Positions 7,796-16,312 of a stretch of 52,764 nucleotides of DNA are shown here, one piece after another. The stretch lies in NCBI RefSeq assembly GCF_000166715.1, contig NZ_AEMI01000001.1, forward strand, positions 1-52,764, given 5' to 3'. The notes beneath the pieces are model-generated. The model was given only the letters and a program-made list of their open reading frames with translations. It ran no database searches and was not told the origin of the DNA. The stretch's first letter is position 1; the number at the start of each line of letters is the position of its first letter. Both the position numbers and the translations under genes were made by a program. The stretch comes from Leuconostoc gelidum subsp. gelidum KCTC 3527 (GTDB lineage Bacteria > Bacillota > Bacilli > Lactobacillales > Lactobacillaceae).

Positions 7796-9421
7796 TTAGT
7801 TTAATTCGTCACCACTGTTAGCGTCAAACTGATGCACACTACCGTCTTTAAAAGTAACTGAATAACCTTTAACTTGTGTCCCATCTGTATTAAAGTAATA
7901 CCTATGACCATCAACAATCTGCTGACCTGTTAGAGGTAGACCACTGCTGTCCAAGTATTGCCATTCACCGTTTGGCATTTTCATAAATCGATTTTTGATT
8001 TGGCTATTTGACTGAGCTATCATGACACCAAAAGGATACAAAACAGCAGACAAATTCTTTTCCGAATCCATTTGATTAACCGCATTAGTTAATGCGATTG
8101 ATCGTTGTTGATCAATTGCATTACTGGCAAAACAGCCAGAACCTAGGCGTTGCAAACTTGATGGGAGTGTCACATCTTTAATTTGATTGTCTAAAAAGGT
8201 GCCATCCCCAATTGACTGTAAAGTATTTGGTAAATTAATGTTTGCTAGCTTATTACTAGAAAAAACAAAATCATTTAACGCTGTTGTACCATTATTTGGC
8301 CAGTTAATCTTTGAAATATTGTTTGAAGCAAAAGCATACCAGCCAATACCTGATATATCAGAATTTAAACAATCAGGAAGTGTTAATGTATTTGAAATTT
8401 GATTATCATAGAACGCAAAATTTCCGATTTGCTTGAGCCCTGCTGCTTTTGAAAAATCAACTGCTACGATACCTAATGATTTAAATGCATTGTCAGCGAT
8501 TTTCGTGATATTATCTGGTATAACAATAGTTTTACCAAGCGTTGTAACCCCTGATTTGACACCTGTAATCGTTGATGAATTCTGGGAATCATAGATAAAA
8601 CTGTCCGCTGAATTGATGTTACCTGGTGTACCAGTAGCATAATTCTGGTGCTTTAAGGCATATTGATTGGCGATGAGATTGGCTTGACCAGTATTTTGAC
8701 CAAACGCTTCATAGCCATACCAACGAATGGGATGATTGCCACTATTGTTCAATTCGTTATTTGGTAACACAGCAATATGTGATGCTTGATTACCATAGAA
8801 TGCCCCCGATCCAACATTTAAATCATTCGTATGCTTGATCGTTGTTAAATCAATTGTATTTAAACGATCACCGGCAAAAGACCAATCGCCTATTGCCGTG
8901 ATGGTTGATGGTAAGTTGACTGCTGTTAGATTAGGATTTTTAGAAAAAGCACCATCATTAATATGCGTCACACCGTCAGCAAATGTCACCAAATTAATGT
9001 CATTATCGTAAAATATATACCACCCTAAATTATTATCGTTAAGATTAGGATAGTTAACGGTGCTTAAATGGTTTTTAGCAAAGGCAAAATCACCAATAGA
9101 TGTTAATTTAGTTGCCGCACTAAAATCAACTCGACCAATACCTTGATTATAAAAAGCTGTATTGGCAATGCTTGTCACATTGTTTGGAACGACAACTGTC
9201 GCGCCTATATGTTGTGTTCGATCATCTGAAAAGCCATATAGCACACCATCTTTAACGTTTAAAGGTGGTTGTGCTATTGTATCAGCATGCGCTATTACAT
9301 GATTAAAATTAATCATGAATGTTGCTAAAAACACGGCGCCTATTGTTTTTAAAAAAGCCCCGTTTGTTCGTACTTTCCCAAAAAAGTACCTGATACTTAT
9401 TGTCCTACTATTAAACTTCAT
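7796..9421 (-). CDS. Secreted BspA-like leucine-rich-repeat protein with glucan-binding-type tail
   Basis: A 541-residue exported protein. The N-terminal signal has basic residues, then GAFLKTIGAVFLATFMINF, with likely cleavage at AHA-DT. The body consists of BspA-type (LRR_5) repeats of the form 'L..IG..AF..N.L..V.LP'. It falls in two similar halves: VPNNVTSIANTAFYNQGIG...IGDFAFAKN and IPDNITKIADNAFKSLGIV...IGNFAFYDN. The C-terminal 80 residues contain GEWQYLDSSGLPLTGQ and GHRYYFNTDGTQVKG, resembling the repeats that bind glucan in dextransucrases. No LPXTG anchor is seen. The frame opens at 9487, but ATG 9421 has GGGGGAAA at the right distance. It is probably a surface adhesin held to glucan or wall; this role is inferred. 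Confidence 0.8.
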   Translation of the reverse strand: MKFNSRTISIRYFFGKVRTNGAFLKTIGAVFLATFMINFNHVIAHADTIAQPPLNVKDGVLYGFSDDRTQHIGATVVVPNNVTSIANTAFYNQGIGRVDFSAATKLTSIGDFAFAKNHLSTVNYPNLNDNNLGWYIFYDNDINLVTFADGVTHINDGAFSKNPNLTAVNLPSTITAIGDWSFAGDRLNTIDLTTIKHTNDLNVGSGAFYGNQASHIAVLPNNELNNSGNHPIRWYGYEAFGQNTGQANLIANQYALKHQNYATGTPGNINSADSFIYDSQNSSTITGVKSGVTTLGKTIVIPDNITKIADNAFKSLGIVAVDFSKAAGLKQIGNFAFYDNQISNTLTLPDCLNSDISGIGWYAFASNNISKINWPNNGTTALNDFVFSSNKLANINLPNTLQSIGDGTFLDNQIKDVTLPSSLQRLGSGCFASNAIDQQRSIALTNAVNQMDSEKNLSAVLYPFGVMIAQSNSQIKNRFMKMPNGEWQYLDSSGLPLTGQQIVDGHRYYFNTDGTQVKGYSVTFKDGSVHQFDANSGDELN

Positions 9422-9809
9422 ATTCAATTTCCCCCAGTTATTCTGGCTTGCTGTCCGCACGCCCCTCATAATTGTAACCTTATTCAAATTTTAGATACTG
9501 ACCAGAAAACCATTGCCTGATCTGTCATGTGAATAAGGTATCAATAATTCCTTTTAGTTTAACATATTTTTGTTATGTAGCCCAATTCCTATTAGAAATG
9601 CAACATCAAAAAGCCCACTTGAAATGAACTTTCTAAAATACATATCAATTGTTTAAATTATTGGTGATGTTTACAGATATAAAAATTTTAATTTACACTA
9701 AAAATTCAACAATCAATTGTTAACCTTTGCCTGATTATGTTAAATAAGTTCATTTTTTAAACAAAATAAGTGGCCTCAAAAACCGGGTTTTAATTTGAAA
9801 ACCATCTAT
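9422..9809. other. 388-base gap between the LRR and antiporter genes
   Basis: AT-rich and non-coding on both strands as far as I can see. It should hold the promoter of the LRR gene. Near its right end, GGTTTT/AAAACC (9786-9803 on the minus strand) may be a weak terminator of the antiporter gene. No other structure was recognised. Confidence 0.4.
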
Positions 9810-10775
9810 TTAATCCACTTTACTAAATAGCGGTTTCATCAATATCGGCGCAACAATAGTTGAAATAATGATAGCAACAATAAACTCCGCTGATGCCGCA
9901 TCACCAATAAGATGAGAGGAAATTCCGATTTGTGTTATCACTAACGCCATTTCACCTCTTGAAATCATGCCGGCGCCAATTGCCTGAGCAACAGTTTTAT
10001 TTAAACCTGATAACTTTGCACCAATGAGTGATCCGAAAAACTTAGTAATGATGGCTAAAATGCTAAATATCATGATTGGCAATAACTTATTATTCAGATC
10101 TTGAAGTGCTATGCCTAAACCAATGGATCCAAAAAAGATAGGATAAAACAACCAACTGCCCATCCAGTTAAGTCCTTGTGCTAATTGCTCAGAAAATGAT
10201 ATTTTTCTTAACAAAATGCCCATTGCAAAAGCAATCAAAGGTAACAGACTGCCAACACCTAGTGCCCCACCACCAATAAATACAGAAAACAGTGTCACTG
10301 CAATTAATGCGATAATATCATCAAGCACGGCCGCAGATAAAATGATAGCACCCATAGGCGTTGCTAATTTCTTTTGTTCTGCTAATACAGCCAAAGTAAT
10401 TGATATAGATGTGGCTGAAAAGACAACACCAGCAAATAATGAAACTTTTAGTGTATAACCCAGTAACATGAAAGCTATTGGAAATGATACGGCAGGCACA
10501 ATAACGCCCATAATTGCAATTAACGTAGATGCTTTTATATATTTTCTCATCTCTTTAATATCAGATTCCATACCGGAATTTAACATGAGTATAAAAATAC
10601 CAATCTCTGATAATAAATGAATCAGACTCGTCGGATGCACAATGTTTAGTACACTAGATCCGAGTATTATACCTGATAGAAGTTGTCCCACAACCTCTGA
10701 AAACCCAAGTTTTGTTGCTATTTTTCCAAAAATAATGGTAACAACAATCAATAATGCAATAGTTATATATGACAT
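9810..10775 (-). CDS. napA: CPA2-type cation/proton antiporter, NapA-like
   Basis: A 321-residue membrane protein with about ten to twelve segments of the CPA2 sodium/proton exchanger family. FSATSISITLAVLAE and SAAVLDDIIALI (paired acidic residues DD near 151) form the ion-binding core, and GMISRGEMALV is the conserved late motif. It exchanges Na+ or K+ for H+ in pH and salt homeostasis. It is somewhat shorter than the usual 380 residues and has no KTN/TrkA domain, resembling enterococcal NapA. GAGGAG lies seven bases before the ATG. A terminator-containing leader upstream suggests transcription attenuation. Confidence 0.85.
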   Translation of the reverse strand: MSYITIALLIVVTIIFGKIATKLGFSEVVGQLLSGIILGSSVLNIVHPTSLIHLLSEIGIFILMLNSGMESDIKEMRKYIKASTLIAIMGVIVPAVSFPIAFMLLGYTLKVSLFAGVVFSATSISITLAVLAEQKKLATPMGAIILSAAVLDDIIALIAVTLFSVFIGGGALGVGSLLPLIAFAMGILLRKISFSEQLAQGLNWMGSWLFYPIFFGSIGLGIALQDLNNKLLPIMIFSILAIITKFFGSLIGAKLSGLNKTVAQAIGAGMISRGEMALVITQIGISSHLIGDAASAEFIVAIIISTIVAPILMKPLFSKVD

Positions 10776-10793
10776 AGTTTATCTCCTCAATAG

Positions 10794-10850
10794 AAAAAGC
10801 TTCAAAAACACATTGGTTCCCCGACCAATTAATTTCTTGAAGCTCTCGCC
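10794..10850 (-). promoter_or_regulatory. Attenuator-like structured leader of the antiporter gene
   Basis: Minus strand: AGCTTCAA (10844-10837) pairs with TTGAAGCT (10805-10798), enclosing a second hairpin ATTGGT-CGGGGA-ACCAAT (10829-10812). The outer stem runs into TTTTT, so the element is a terminator placed between a promoter-like TTGATA-18-TATGAT (about 10910-10881) and the ribosome site. Just upstream, GGTTGG could pair with the inner arm to form an anti-terminator. I do not recognise the aptamer class. Confidence 0.5.
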
Positions 10851-10919
10851 CAACCGTAATTTATTTAACTGTAACAATCATACCATTATTTATTATGCCA
10901 TATCAAACAGAAGGTATTT

Positions 10920-11333
10920 TTATTTTTGAATACTTTTCTCAATTAAAAGACTAATCTGCTGACGAATAGCCGGTGTGATTTGCTTTATTGCAAAGGTTAC
11001 TGGCCAAAAATCCCCTTCATCCAATGTTGCAGCATCATTGAAACCTAAAGTTGAATATCTTGCTTTGAATTTGGTCGCAGGTTGGAAAAATAGAACAACT
11101 TTACCACTTTGATTGGCATAGGCTGGCATTGAATACCAAGTTTTTGGTTTTAATTCTGGTGCTATTTTTTTAACAAGATTATGAACCGCAATGGCAATTT
11201 GTGCTTCATTATCTGTCATCTCTGAAATTTTATCTAACACGTCGGCTTCTGTGTTCTTGGTTTTTCTTAGTTCCTCTGCCCGCTCTCTCATTGCCTCACG
11301 TTCAAAATCAGAAAAGGTATTTTTATCCATCAT
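10920..11333 (-). CDS. DUF1801-like protein
   Basis: A 137-residue soluble protein. Residues 50-110 (VKKIAPELKPKTWYSMPAYANQ and the following VVLFFQPATKFKARYSTLGF) resemble the DUF1801/YdhG-like fold with its characteristic 'MPAY' motif. An N-terminal charged helix (about 1-45) precedes it. Function is unknown; some relatives are labelled iron chaperones without firm evidence. The start has GGAGAG six bases upstream. It is transcribed as a single gene. Confidence 0.6.
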   Translation of the reverse strand: MMDKNTFSDFEREAMRERAEELRKTKNTEADVLDKISEMTDNEAQIAIAVHNLVKKIAPELKPKTWYSMPAYANQSGKVVLFFQPATKFKARYSTLGFNDAATLDEGDFWPVTFAIKQITPAIRQQISLLIEKSIQK

Positions 11334-11418
11334 GGTTTCTCTCCTTTAGACTTTTATTTCTTAGTTTACCATTACTAGATGTGACCACATCGACTTTAAG
11401 AAAAATTTATTTCTTGAT

Positions 11419-11553
11419 ATGATACAAAACATCTATATGTCTTTAATCGTTTTTGTTATACTAACTTTTGGAACTATAAATAACTTGATCAAAAAGCTAG
11501 ACTTAAAAAATAAGCAGGCGCTTCAAATATATAGTGCCATAGAAAGTATATAA
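11419..11553 (+). CDS. Possible small membrane peptide (44 aa)
   Basis: A short frame, MIQNIYMSLIVFVILTFGTI then NNLIKKLDLKNKQALQIYSA and a five-residue end. It has one N-terminal transmembrane segment and a basic, amphipathic tail, and stops five bases before the permease ATG at 11559. A second in-frame ATG lies at 11437. No convincing ribosome site is visible, which lowers confidence. The tight spacing and the protein-like tail argue for it. Function is unknown. Confidence 0.3.
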   Translation: MIQNIYMSLIVFVILTFGTINNLIKKLDLKNKQALQIYSAIESI

Positions 11554-11558
11554 ATCAT

Positions 11559-12665
11559 ATGCCAAACTTAATAAAAAAAATTCTGGTCGACAAAACATTT
11601 TTAGTAACTTTCATTTTATCTATTATTTCCATACTGGCCGGTAATGTCAGAATAACAGATATTGATTTCAAAACAATCTATTCGTTAGCTTCCTTACTAA
11701 TCATAGTATCAATTTATCAAGACTTAGGCATTCTAAAATATATCGCCAATTATATTGTTTCAAAATGCCATTCTTCTCGTAGTGTATTTTTAGTACTATT
11801 ATTATGTTCGTTTGTCGGATCAATGTTATTTACAAATGACGTCGCTATTTTAACTCTCGTTCCTATATTTTTTAATATTAAAAAATATATCAATTTACCC
11901 AGTATAGCTACTATCAGCTTATTAGCAGTATACGCAAATCTTGGTAGTTCCATCACACCTTTTGGTAATCCTCAAAACATTTATATTGTTTCATTTTATA
12001 AACTCAGCATTTCTCAATTTTTAGGCATGTCACTTATTCTCGGTTCAATAGCTCTCGTGACACTATTTATAAGTTGTTTATTTATAGATAATGAAAAAGT
12101 GAATACAAATCTTGATAACAACCAAGTAATAGATCGCAAAAAAGCTACCCTATTGATTGCTTCAAGTCTAGTTGTTTTACTAGGTGTATTGTCAGTTATT
12201 CCTATATACTTTTCATTAATAATAAGTATATTAAGCGGAATATTCTTGAGTAAAAAAGTATTTTTACACGTTGACTATGCAATTATACTGACGTTCGTTA
12301 ATTTTTTTATAATTGTTGGCGCAGTTAGCAAAATTGGTCTTGTTCATCACTTAGTCACTATTACTACTCAAAATTCGATATCTACTTTTATTTCAGCATG
12401 TATAACGAGTCAATTCATAAGTAACGTTCCTACTGCCGTATTACTGTCCAAGTTTACGGATAACGTCTATCCCTTATTTTTAGGCGTATCTGTCGGTGGA
12501 CTTGGGACATTAATAGCTTCTCTCGCAAATCTATTAGCCCTAAGACAATATTCTGCATATTCTCAAAATCACACTAATTTTAAGTTTTTTAAAATATTTA
12601 CATTTCTGAATATTTTATTTTTATCTGTTTTTGTATTGATTGGATTGTTGCTATTATTTTTATAA
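11559..12665 (+). CDS. ArsB/NhaD (SLC13-like) anion permease family protein
   Basis: A 368-residue membrane protein of about ten segments. Its two hairpin-loop regions show the ion-transporter superfamily pattern: FTNDVAILTLVPI (about 90-102) with SSITPFGNPQN (about 131-141), and SNVPTAVLLS (about 290-299) with GGLGTLIASLANLLA (about 311-325). Members carry dicarboxylates, arsenite, or Na+/H+. The substrate is not predictable, and no arsR or other ars gene is nearby. Codon use and composition are clearly more AT-rich than the flanking housekeeping genes. It belongs to the block ending at tRNA-Ser and was probably acquired. Confidence 0.7.
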   Translation: MPNLIKKILVDKTFLVTFILSIISILAGNVRITDIDFKTIYSLASLLIIVSIYQDLGILKYIANYIVSKCHSSRSVFLVLLLCSFVGSMLFTNDVAILTLVPIFFNIKKYINLPSIATISLLAVYANLGSSITPFGNPQNIYIVSFYKLSISQFLGMSLILGSIALVTLFISCLFIDNEKVNTNLDNNQVIDRKKATLLIASSLVVLLGVLSVIPIYFSLIISILSGIFLSKKVFLHVDYAIILTFVNFFIIVGAVSKIGLVHHLVTITTQNSISTFISACITSQFISNVPTAVLLSKFTDNVYPLFLGVSVGGLGTLIASLANLLALRQYSAYSQNHTNFKFFKIFTFLNILFLSVFVLIGLLLLFL

Positions 12666-12942
12666 TTAAAAAGAAAGTGATAATTTTTTGAAGCATTAAA
12701 ATATCAAACTAAAACAACTGCAGATGATTAAGTCCGTAGTTTTTAGCTTATATACAAATACTTTAATGTAAATTTAGATAACTAGATTGGTAAAAATAGT
12801 GCAAGATTTTCCTTAAATTTTGGTTTTACAAGTTTGGTAAAAAACCAGACTTAGAAAAAGATTTGCGCGTACATATAATAATTTTAATGTAGTAGAATAA
12901 AGTTACACCATTGGTGAATAATAAAAAGGCTCTATTTTTATC

Positions 12943-13656
12943 GTGAAAAAAATATATTATTCTGTTGTGCTCATCCTTTCTTTACTTTCTATCCTATTGG
13001 CACTATTAGACATTTCTAACGTTATCAGCGCCGGTTCACCGCCTTACAGTTACCTAGATAAAGGAATTCTTGTTTTTTTCTGGATAGACTATATCACAAG
13101 ATTTACATTCGCAAACAATAAAAAGCAGTTCTTCAAATCTAATATATTTGACCTATTGGCCATTATACCATTTGATTCAATTTTCTATTTCTTTAGGGCT
13201 TTTCGAGTGCTGCGTGTCATTAAATTATTGCGATTAATTAGAATAGTTGGTTTTACTGGAAAAATACAAAAAAGTATCAAACGATTTTTTGGCACTAATG
13301 GATTTATATACTTAGTAATTATGACTATAATATTAATTGTGATTGGCGCCGAAATATACTCTGTAGCAGAGAGTGTCGATTATATGAACTCGTTATGGTG
13401 GGCAATAGCTACTATGACAACTGTTGGATATGGCGACATCTCCCCACATACTGAAGTCGGTCGATTTGTAGCTGTTATCTTGATGGTATTAGGTATTGGT
13501 CTAATTGGTAGTGTCACTAGCACTATAACTGCATTCTTTGTTGATGAAAAGTCTGATAAAGAGAATGATCAGTTGAAGCAAGAATTGCAAGATATAAAAT
13601 TAGAATTACAGTTGTTGCATGACGAAATAAAGAAAGGAAATTCGTCACGTTCTTAA
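12943..13656 (+). CDS. Voltage-gated-type potassium channel
   Basis: A 237-residue six-segment channel subunit. Segment S4 has regularly spaced arginines (FRAFRVLRVIKLLRLIRIV, about 86-104), indicating voltage sensing. The pore loop carries the K+ selectivity filter TMTTVGYGD (about 157-165). A C-terminal coiled coil (KENDQLKQELQDIKLELQLL, about 206-225) would assemble the tetramer. The start is GTG with a weak AAGG upstream and no better alternative. It is AT-rich like the preceding permease gene and probably has the same foreign origin. Physiological role is unknown. Confidence 0.85.
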   Translation: MKKIYYSVVLILSLLSILLALLDISNVISAGSPPYSYLDKGILVFFWIDYITRFTFANNKKQFFKSNIFDLLAIIPFDSIFYFFRAFRVLRVIKLLRLIRIVGFTGKIQKSIKRFFGTNGFIYLVIMTIILIVIGAEIYSVAESVDYMNSLWWAIATMTTVGYGDISPHTEVGRFVAVILMVLGIGLIGSVTSTITAFFVDEKSDKENDQLKQELQDIKLELQLLHDEIKKGNSSRS

Positions 13657-13802
13657 TTGGTATCATAATGTTCTTTTAGTTTACTTTAGTGGGTTTGTGG
13701 AAACTAATCCCTTGGTTAATATTGGCTGTTACCGTTACTCATATTATTGGACTATTGATCATATAGTTTGGCTGCTTATTATAACTCGTACAGATAACAA
13801 AG
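13657..13802 (+). other. Decayed stretch with a hydrophobic reading remnant
   Basis: From 13689 a GTG-initiated reading gives MGLWKLIPWLILAVTVTHII then GLLII and a stop; an in-frame TAG lies just upstream of it. It may be the remnant of a membrane protein gene. Nothing intact is visible. Confidence 0.3.
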
Positions 13803-14273
13803 AAACAAGCGCGCCATGTCAGAGCAGACGGTCGGTGTGCTAAAATTTGGAATCAACTCAAAGTTGCTTCAGGAATTAATACATGATTATGGCAGGCAGA
13901 CGATCGATCATTTAAAACAACGAAAACAAAAAGTTGGAACCGTATGATAGATATGCCCGAAGATATTATGCAATTAGCCAAAAATTAGACGCTAGGCGAG
14001 CGCTTTGCGTTTGAAAGTACAACAACTAATAATGCAGCAAACAAGCAATTAAGACGTTATCTCTAAAAAGATGACAGTAAGTTAATTACATTTCACGAAT
14101 TGAGACATACACATGCTAGTTTCTTATTATCTAAAGATATCGCTATTCAGTATGTTAGTGAACGATTGGGCCACGCCGATGTCAATATCACATTAAGCGT
14201 GTACGCGCACTTACTTGATAAAAAAAGAAATATTGAAACTTCAAAAGCATTGACTGAATTAAATAAACTGTAG
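13803..14273 (+). pseudogene. Tyrosine recombinase (integrase) remnant
   Basis: The 3' half of a phage/island integrase can be read in one frame with three internal stops: TGA 13884, TAG 13986 and TAA 14064. The last part is clear: FHELRHTHASFLL contains the catalytic R-x-x-H, ERLGHADVNIT holds the second histidine, and YAHLL the catalytic tyrosine; it ends KALTELNKL. The upstream part (TKTKSWNRMIDMPEDIM) fits the integrase core. The N-terminal half is missing. It lies next to the 3' end of a tRNA-Ser gene, the usual attachment point for such elements. The gene is dead. Confidence 0.88.
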
Positions 14274-14372
14274 CATTATTGTAGCACTAACTTGTTAAAA
14301 TGTTGTTTCTAGTTGAACATAAATGAACCTTATTAAACACTGAAAACATCGTCATACCAACGATTACAAATA

Positions 14373-14409
14373 AAAAAGCTGTCACACCAACAATTGCAGT
14401 GTGACAGCT
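14373..14409 (-). terminator. Terminator of tRNA-Ser
   Basis: Stem AGCTGTCACAC/GTGTGACAGCT (14378-14388 and 14399-14409), followed on the minus strand by a T run. Confidence 0.85.
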
Positions 14410-14413
14410 AATA

Positions 14414-14501
14414 TGGAGAAGAAGGGATTCGAACCCTCGCACGCTTTAACACGTCTACACCCTTAGCAAGGGCGCCTCTTCAGCCGCTTGAGTACTTCTC
14501 C
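14414..14501 (-). tRNA. tRNA-Ser (anticodon GCU)
   Basis: The minus strand folds into a type II tRNA. The acceptor stem GGAGAAG/CTTCTCC is perfect, the anticodon loop contains GCT flanked by CCCTT and AAGGG, a long variable arm follows, and the T loop is TTCGAAT. The anticodon reads AGC/AGU serine codons. CCA is not encoded, and the base after the acceptor stem is A, where bacterial tRNA-Ser usually has G. The last T-stem pair is a G-U wobble. The 3' end may have been rewritten by integration of the neighbouring element. Confidence 0.93.
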
Positions 14502-14513
14502 ATAACAAATATT

Positions 14514-14542
14514 ATTATACCAGCTATAGACGATAGTAGCAA
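14514..14542 (-). promoter_or_regulatory. tRNA-Ser promoter
   Basis: Minus strand: -35 TTGCTA (14537-14542), 17-base spacer, -10 TATAAT (14514-14519), about 13 bases before the mature tRNA 5' end. Confidence 0.75.
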
Positions 14543-14595
14543 GCATTTTCGTATGTTTGGTTCGTACAAAGCAAATGGTTGGCGCTCTGATGCGA

Positions 14596-16107
14596 TTAAT
14601 GTTTTAATTGGCGGCGATATGTCAACAATTCATGTGAGATTTCTTTGGTTGCTGCATAAATAGTTTGATAAATCGCATAAACTTGATCATAATTTGCAAC
14701 TGCTTCAGGATTAGGATAATAGGTTGTACCAAATTTAATAATTTTATTTGCTGCATCTTGAACACTGTCGTACCAACCCAACCCAGTGGCAGCTAACATC
14801 GCCGCACCAAGCCCGGGCCCTTGTTCGTTAACCAAAGTGGTCACTTTTTTGTTAAATATATCTGCTTGAATTTGTAACCAAAGCGGACTTTTAGCCCCAC
14901 CACCGATGGCCACGACAGTGTCGAAATCAGCGCCTTCACGGTCATAAATCGTCATAATGTCCTTAAAACTAAAAATGATACCTTCCAAAACGGCGCGAAT
15001 AAAATCGGCGCGCTGATGTGTCCGATCAATTCCAGTAAAGCTAGCGCGAATATCCGCATCTGGATAAGGTGTACGTTCACCGGAAATATAAGGTGTAAAA
15101 ATCAAACCGTTGGCGCCGACTAACGACTGCGCAGCTTCGTTTACCCAATCTTCAAAAGGGATGTCTTCTCCAAATACTGACTTAAACCAAGCATTGGCAT
15201 CCCCAGCAGCTAAAGTGACGCCCATTGAATAAAATTTATTCGGTATCGCATGATTAAAGAAATGAATATCACCCTTATAATCAACGTCCGCCTGATCTTC
15301 AAATTTGGCCACAACGCCCGATGTGCCAATTGAAGACATCACCATGTTAGCGCTGAGCAGACCGGCACCTACAGCACCGGCTGCATTATCTGCGGCACCA
15401 CCAAAGACTTTTGTTGATGTGTGCAAACCGGAAAATGTCGCATACGACTCTGAAATATACCCTGCAAAATCAATCGATTCGATTAATTCTGGAAAGAAGG
15501 ATGCAGGCAAATCAAAAGCTTCTTGTACAGCTTTAGACCAAGTTTTATGCACCACATCTAATGCCACAGTCCCTGCCGCGTCTGAATAATCCATGGCTAA
15601 ATTGCCTGTCATTCGGTAGCGCAAATAATCCTTTGGCAGCAAGAACATTTTGGCCTGCTTGAAAATTTCTGGTTCATTTTCTTTCACCCACAGAATTTTA
15701 GGTAAGGTGAAGCCTTCTAATGCGTGATTTCGTGTAATTGCCACAAACTCTTCTGACATTTTTTCAGCGATTTCTTGTGTCTGTGATGTCGTTCGCGTAT
15801 CATTCCACAAAATTGCTGGGCGCAATACTTGATTGTTATCGTCCAATAGCACTAAGCCATGCATTTGGCCAGAATATGATATACCAGCGATGTCCGCAGG
15901 ATTTAAGCCATCTTTCAAAATTAAGTTAACAATTGCAACAGTTGTCCCATTCACCCAATCTTCAGGGTTTTGTTCTGACCAACCAGGATGTGGTTGCGTC
16001 AATGGATAGTCGAAACTTTGTTGTGCAACAATTTGTCCCTGACGATCAACAGCAGAAACTTTAACAGATGATGTGCCTAAATCGACACCCAATACAACTT
16101 GTGTCAT
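14596..16107 (-). CDS. xylB: Xylulokinase
   Basis: A 503-residue FGGY carbohydrate kinase. The N-terminal phosphate loop is [15 protein letters not shown], the substrate region [13 protein letters not shown] follows, and [17 protein letters not shown] (about 420-436) is the C-terminal FGGY signature region. It phosphorylates D-xylulose to xylulose 5-phosphate, which enters the phosphoketolase pathway. The frame opens at 16146, but ATG 16107 (MTQVVLG) has GGAG eight bases upstream and gives the normal length. It follows xylA by 205 bases containing three hairpins, so its level may be set apart from xylA. Confidence 0.93.
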   Translation of the reverse strand: MTQVVLGVDLGTSSVKVSAVDRQGQIVAQQSFDYPLTQPHPGWSEQNPEDWVNGTTVAIVNLILKDGLNPADIAGISYSGQMHGLVLLDDNNQVLRPAILWNDTRTTSQTQEIAEKMSEEFVAITRNHALEGFTLPKILWVKENEPEIFKQAKMFLLPKDYLRYRMTGNLAMDYSDAAGTVALDVVHKTWSKAVQEAFDLPASFFPELIESIDFAGYISESYATFSGLHTSTKVFGGAADNAAGAVGAGLLSANMVMSSIGTSGVVAKFEDQADVDYKGDIHFFNHAIPNKFYSMGVTLAAGDANAWFKSVFGEDIPFEDWVNEAAQSLVGANGLIFTPYISGERTPYPDADIRASFTGIDRTHQRADFIRAVLEGIIFSFKDIMTIYDREGADFDTVVAIGGGAKSPLWLQIQADIFNKKVTTLVNEQGPGLGAAMLAATGLGWYDSVQDAANKIIKFGTTYYPNPEAVANYDQVYAIYQTIYAATKEISHELLTYRRQLKH

Positions 16108-16140
16108 GCTTTTTCTCCAATGTGGTTTGATAAAATATTT

Positions 16141-16247
16141 GCACACATGGCAGATGTTGCGAGTGTGCTATGTACAAAGGGCCGGCACATCAATTGTAGC
16201 GGCCCTTTTTGCCGTGTAATTTTTAGAGGGAGGGGTAAAACACGGCA
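16141..16247 (-). repeat. Three hairpins between xylA and xylB
   Basis: GCACAC/GTGTGC (16141-16146, 16163-16168), AAAGGGCCG/CGGCCCTTT (16176-16184, 16200-16208) and TGCCGTGT/ACACGGCA (16210-16217, 16240-16247). On the minus (gene) strand only three T follow the GC-rich stem, so it is not a full terminator in that direction. It may protect or process the xylAB transcript. Confidence 0.5.
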
Positions 16248-16312
16248 TAGATTAAATGATATATGATATTAAGTTTCAGAGGATTGGTATGATGACTGTG
16301 AGCATTGAAAGA

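Noticed and set aside
13689-13766. 25-codon hydrophobic peptide as a toxin-like gene
   Set aside because: No ribosome site and an in-frame stop just upstream in decayed DNA; a remnant is more likely.
14340-14414. Attachment-site duplicate for the island
   Set aside because: I looked by eye for a second copy of the tRNA 3' end (gaagggattcgaaccc) in the 9.4-13.8 kb non-coding parts and found none; no boundary can be claimed.
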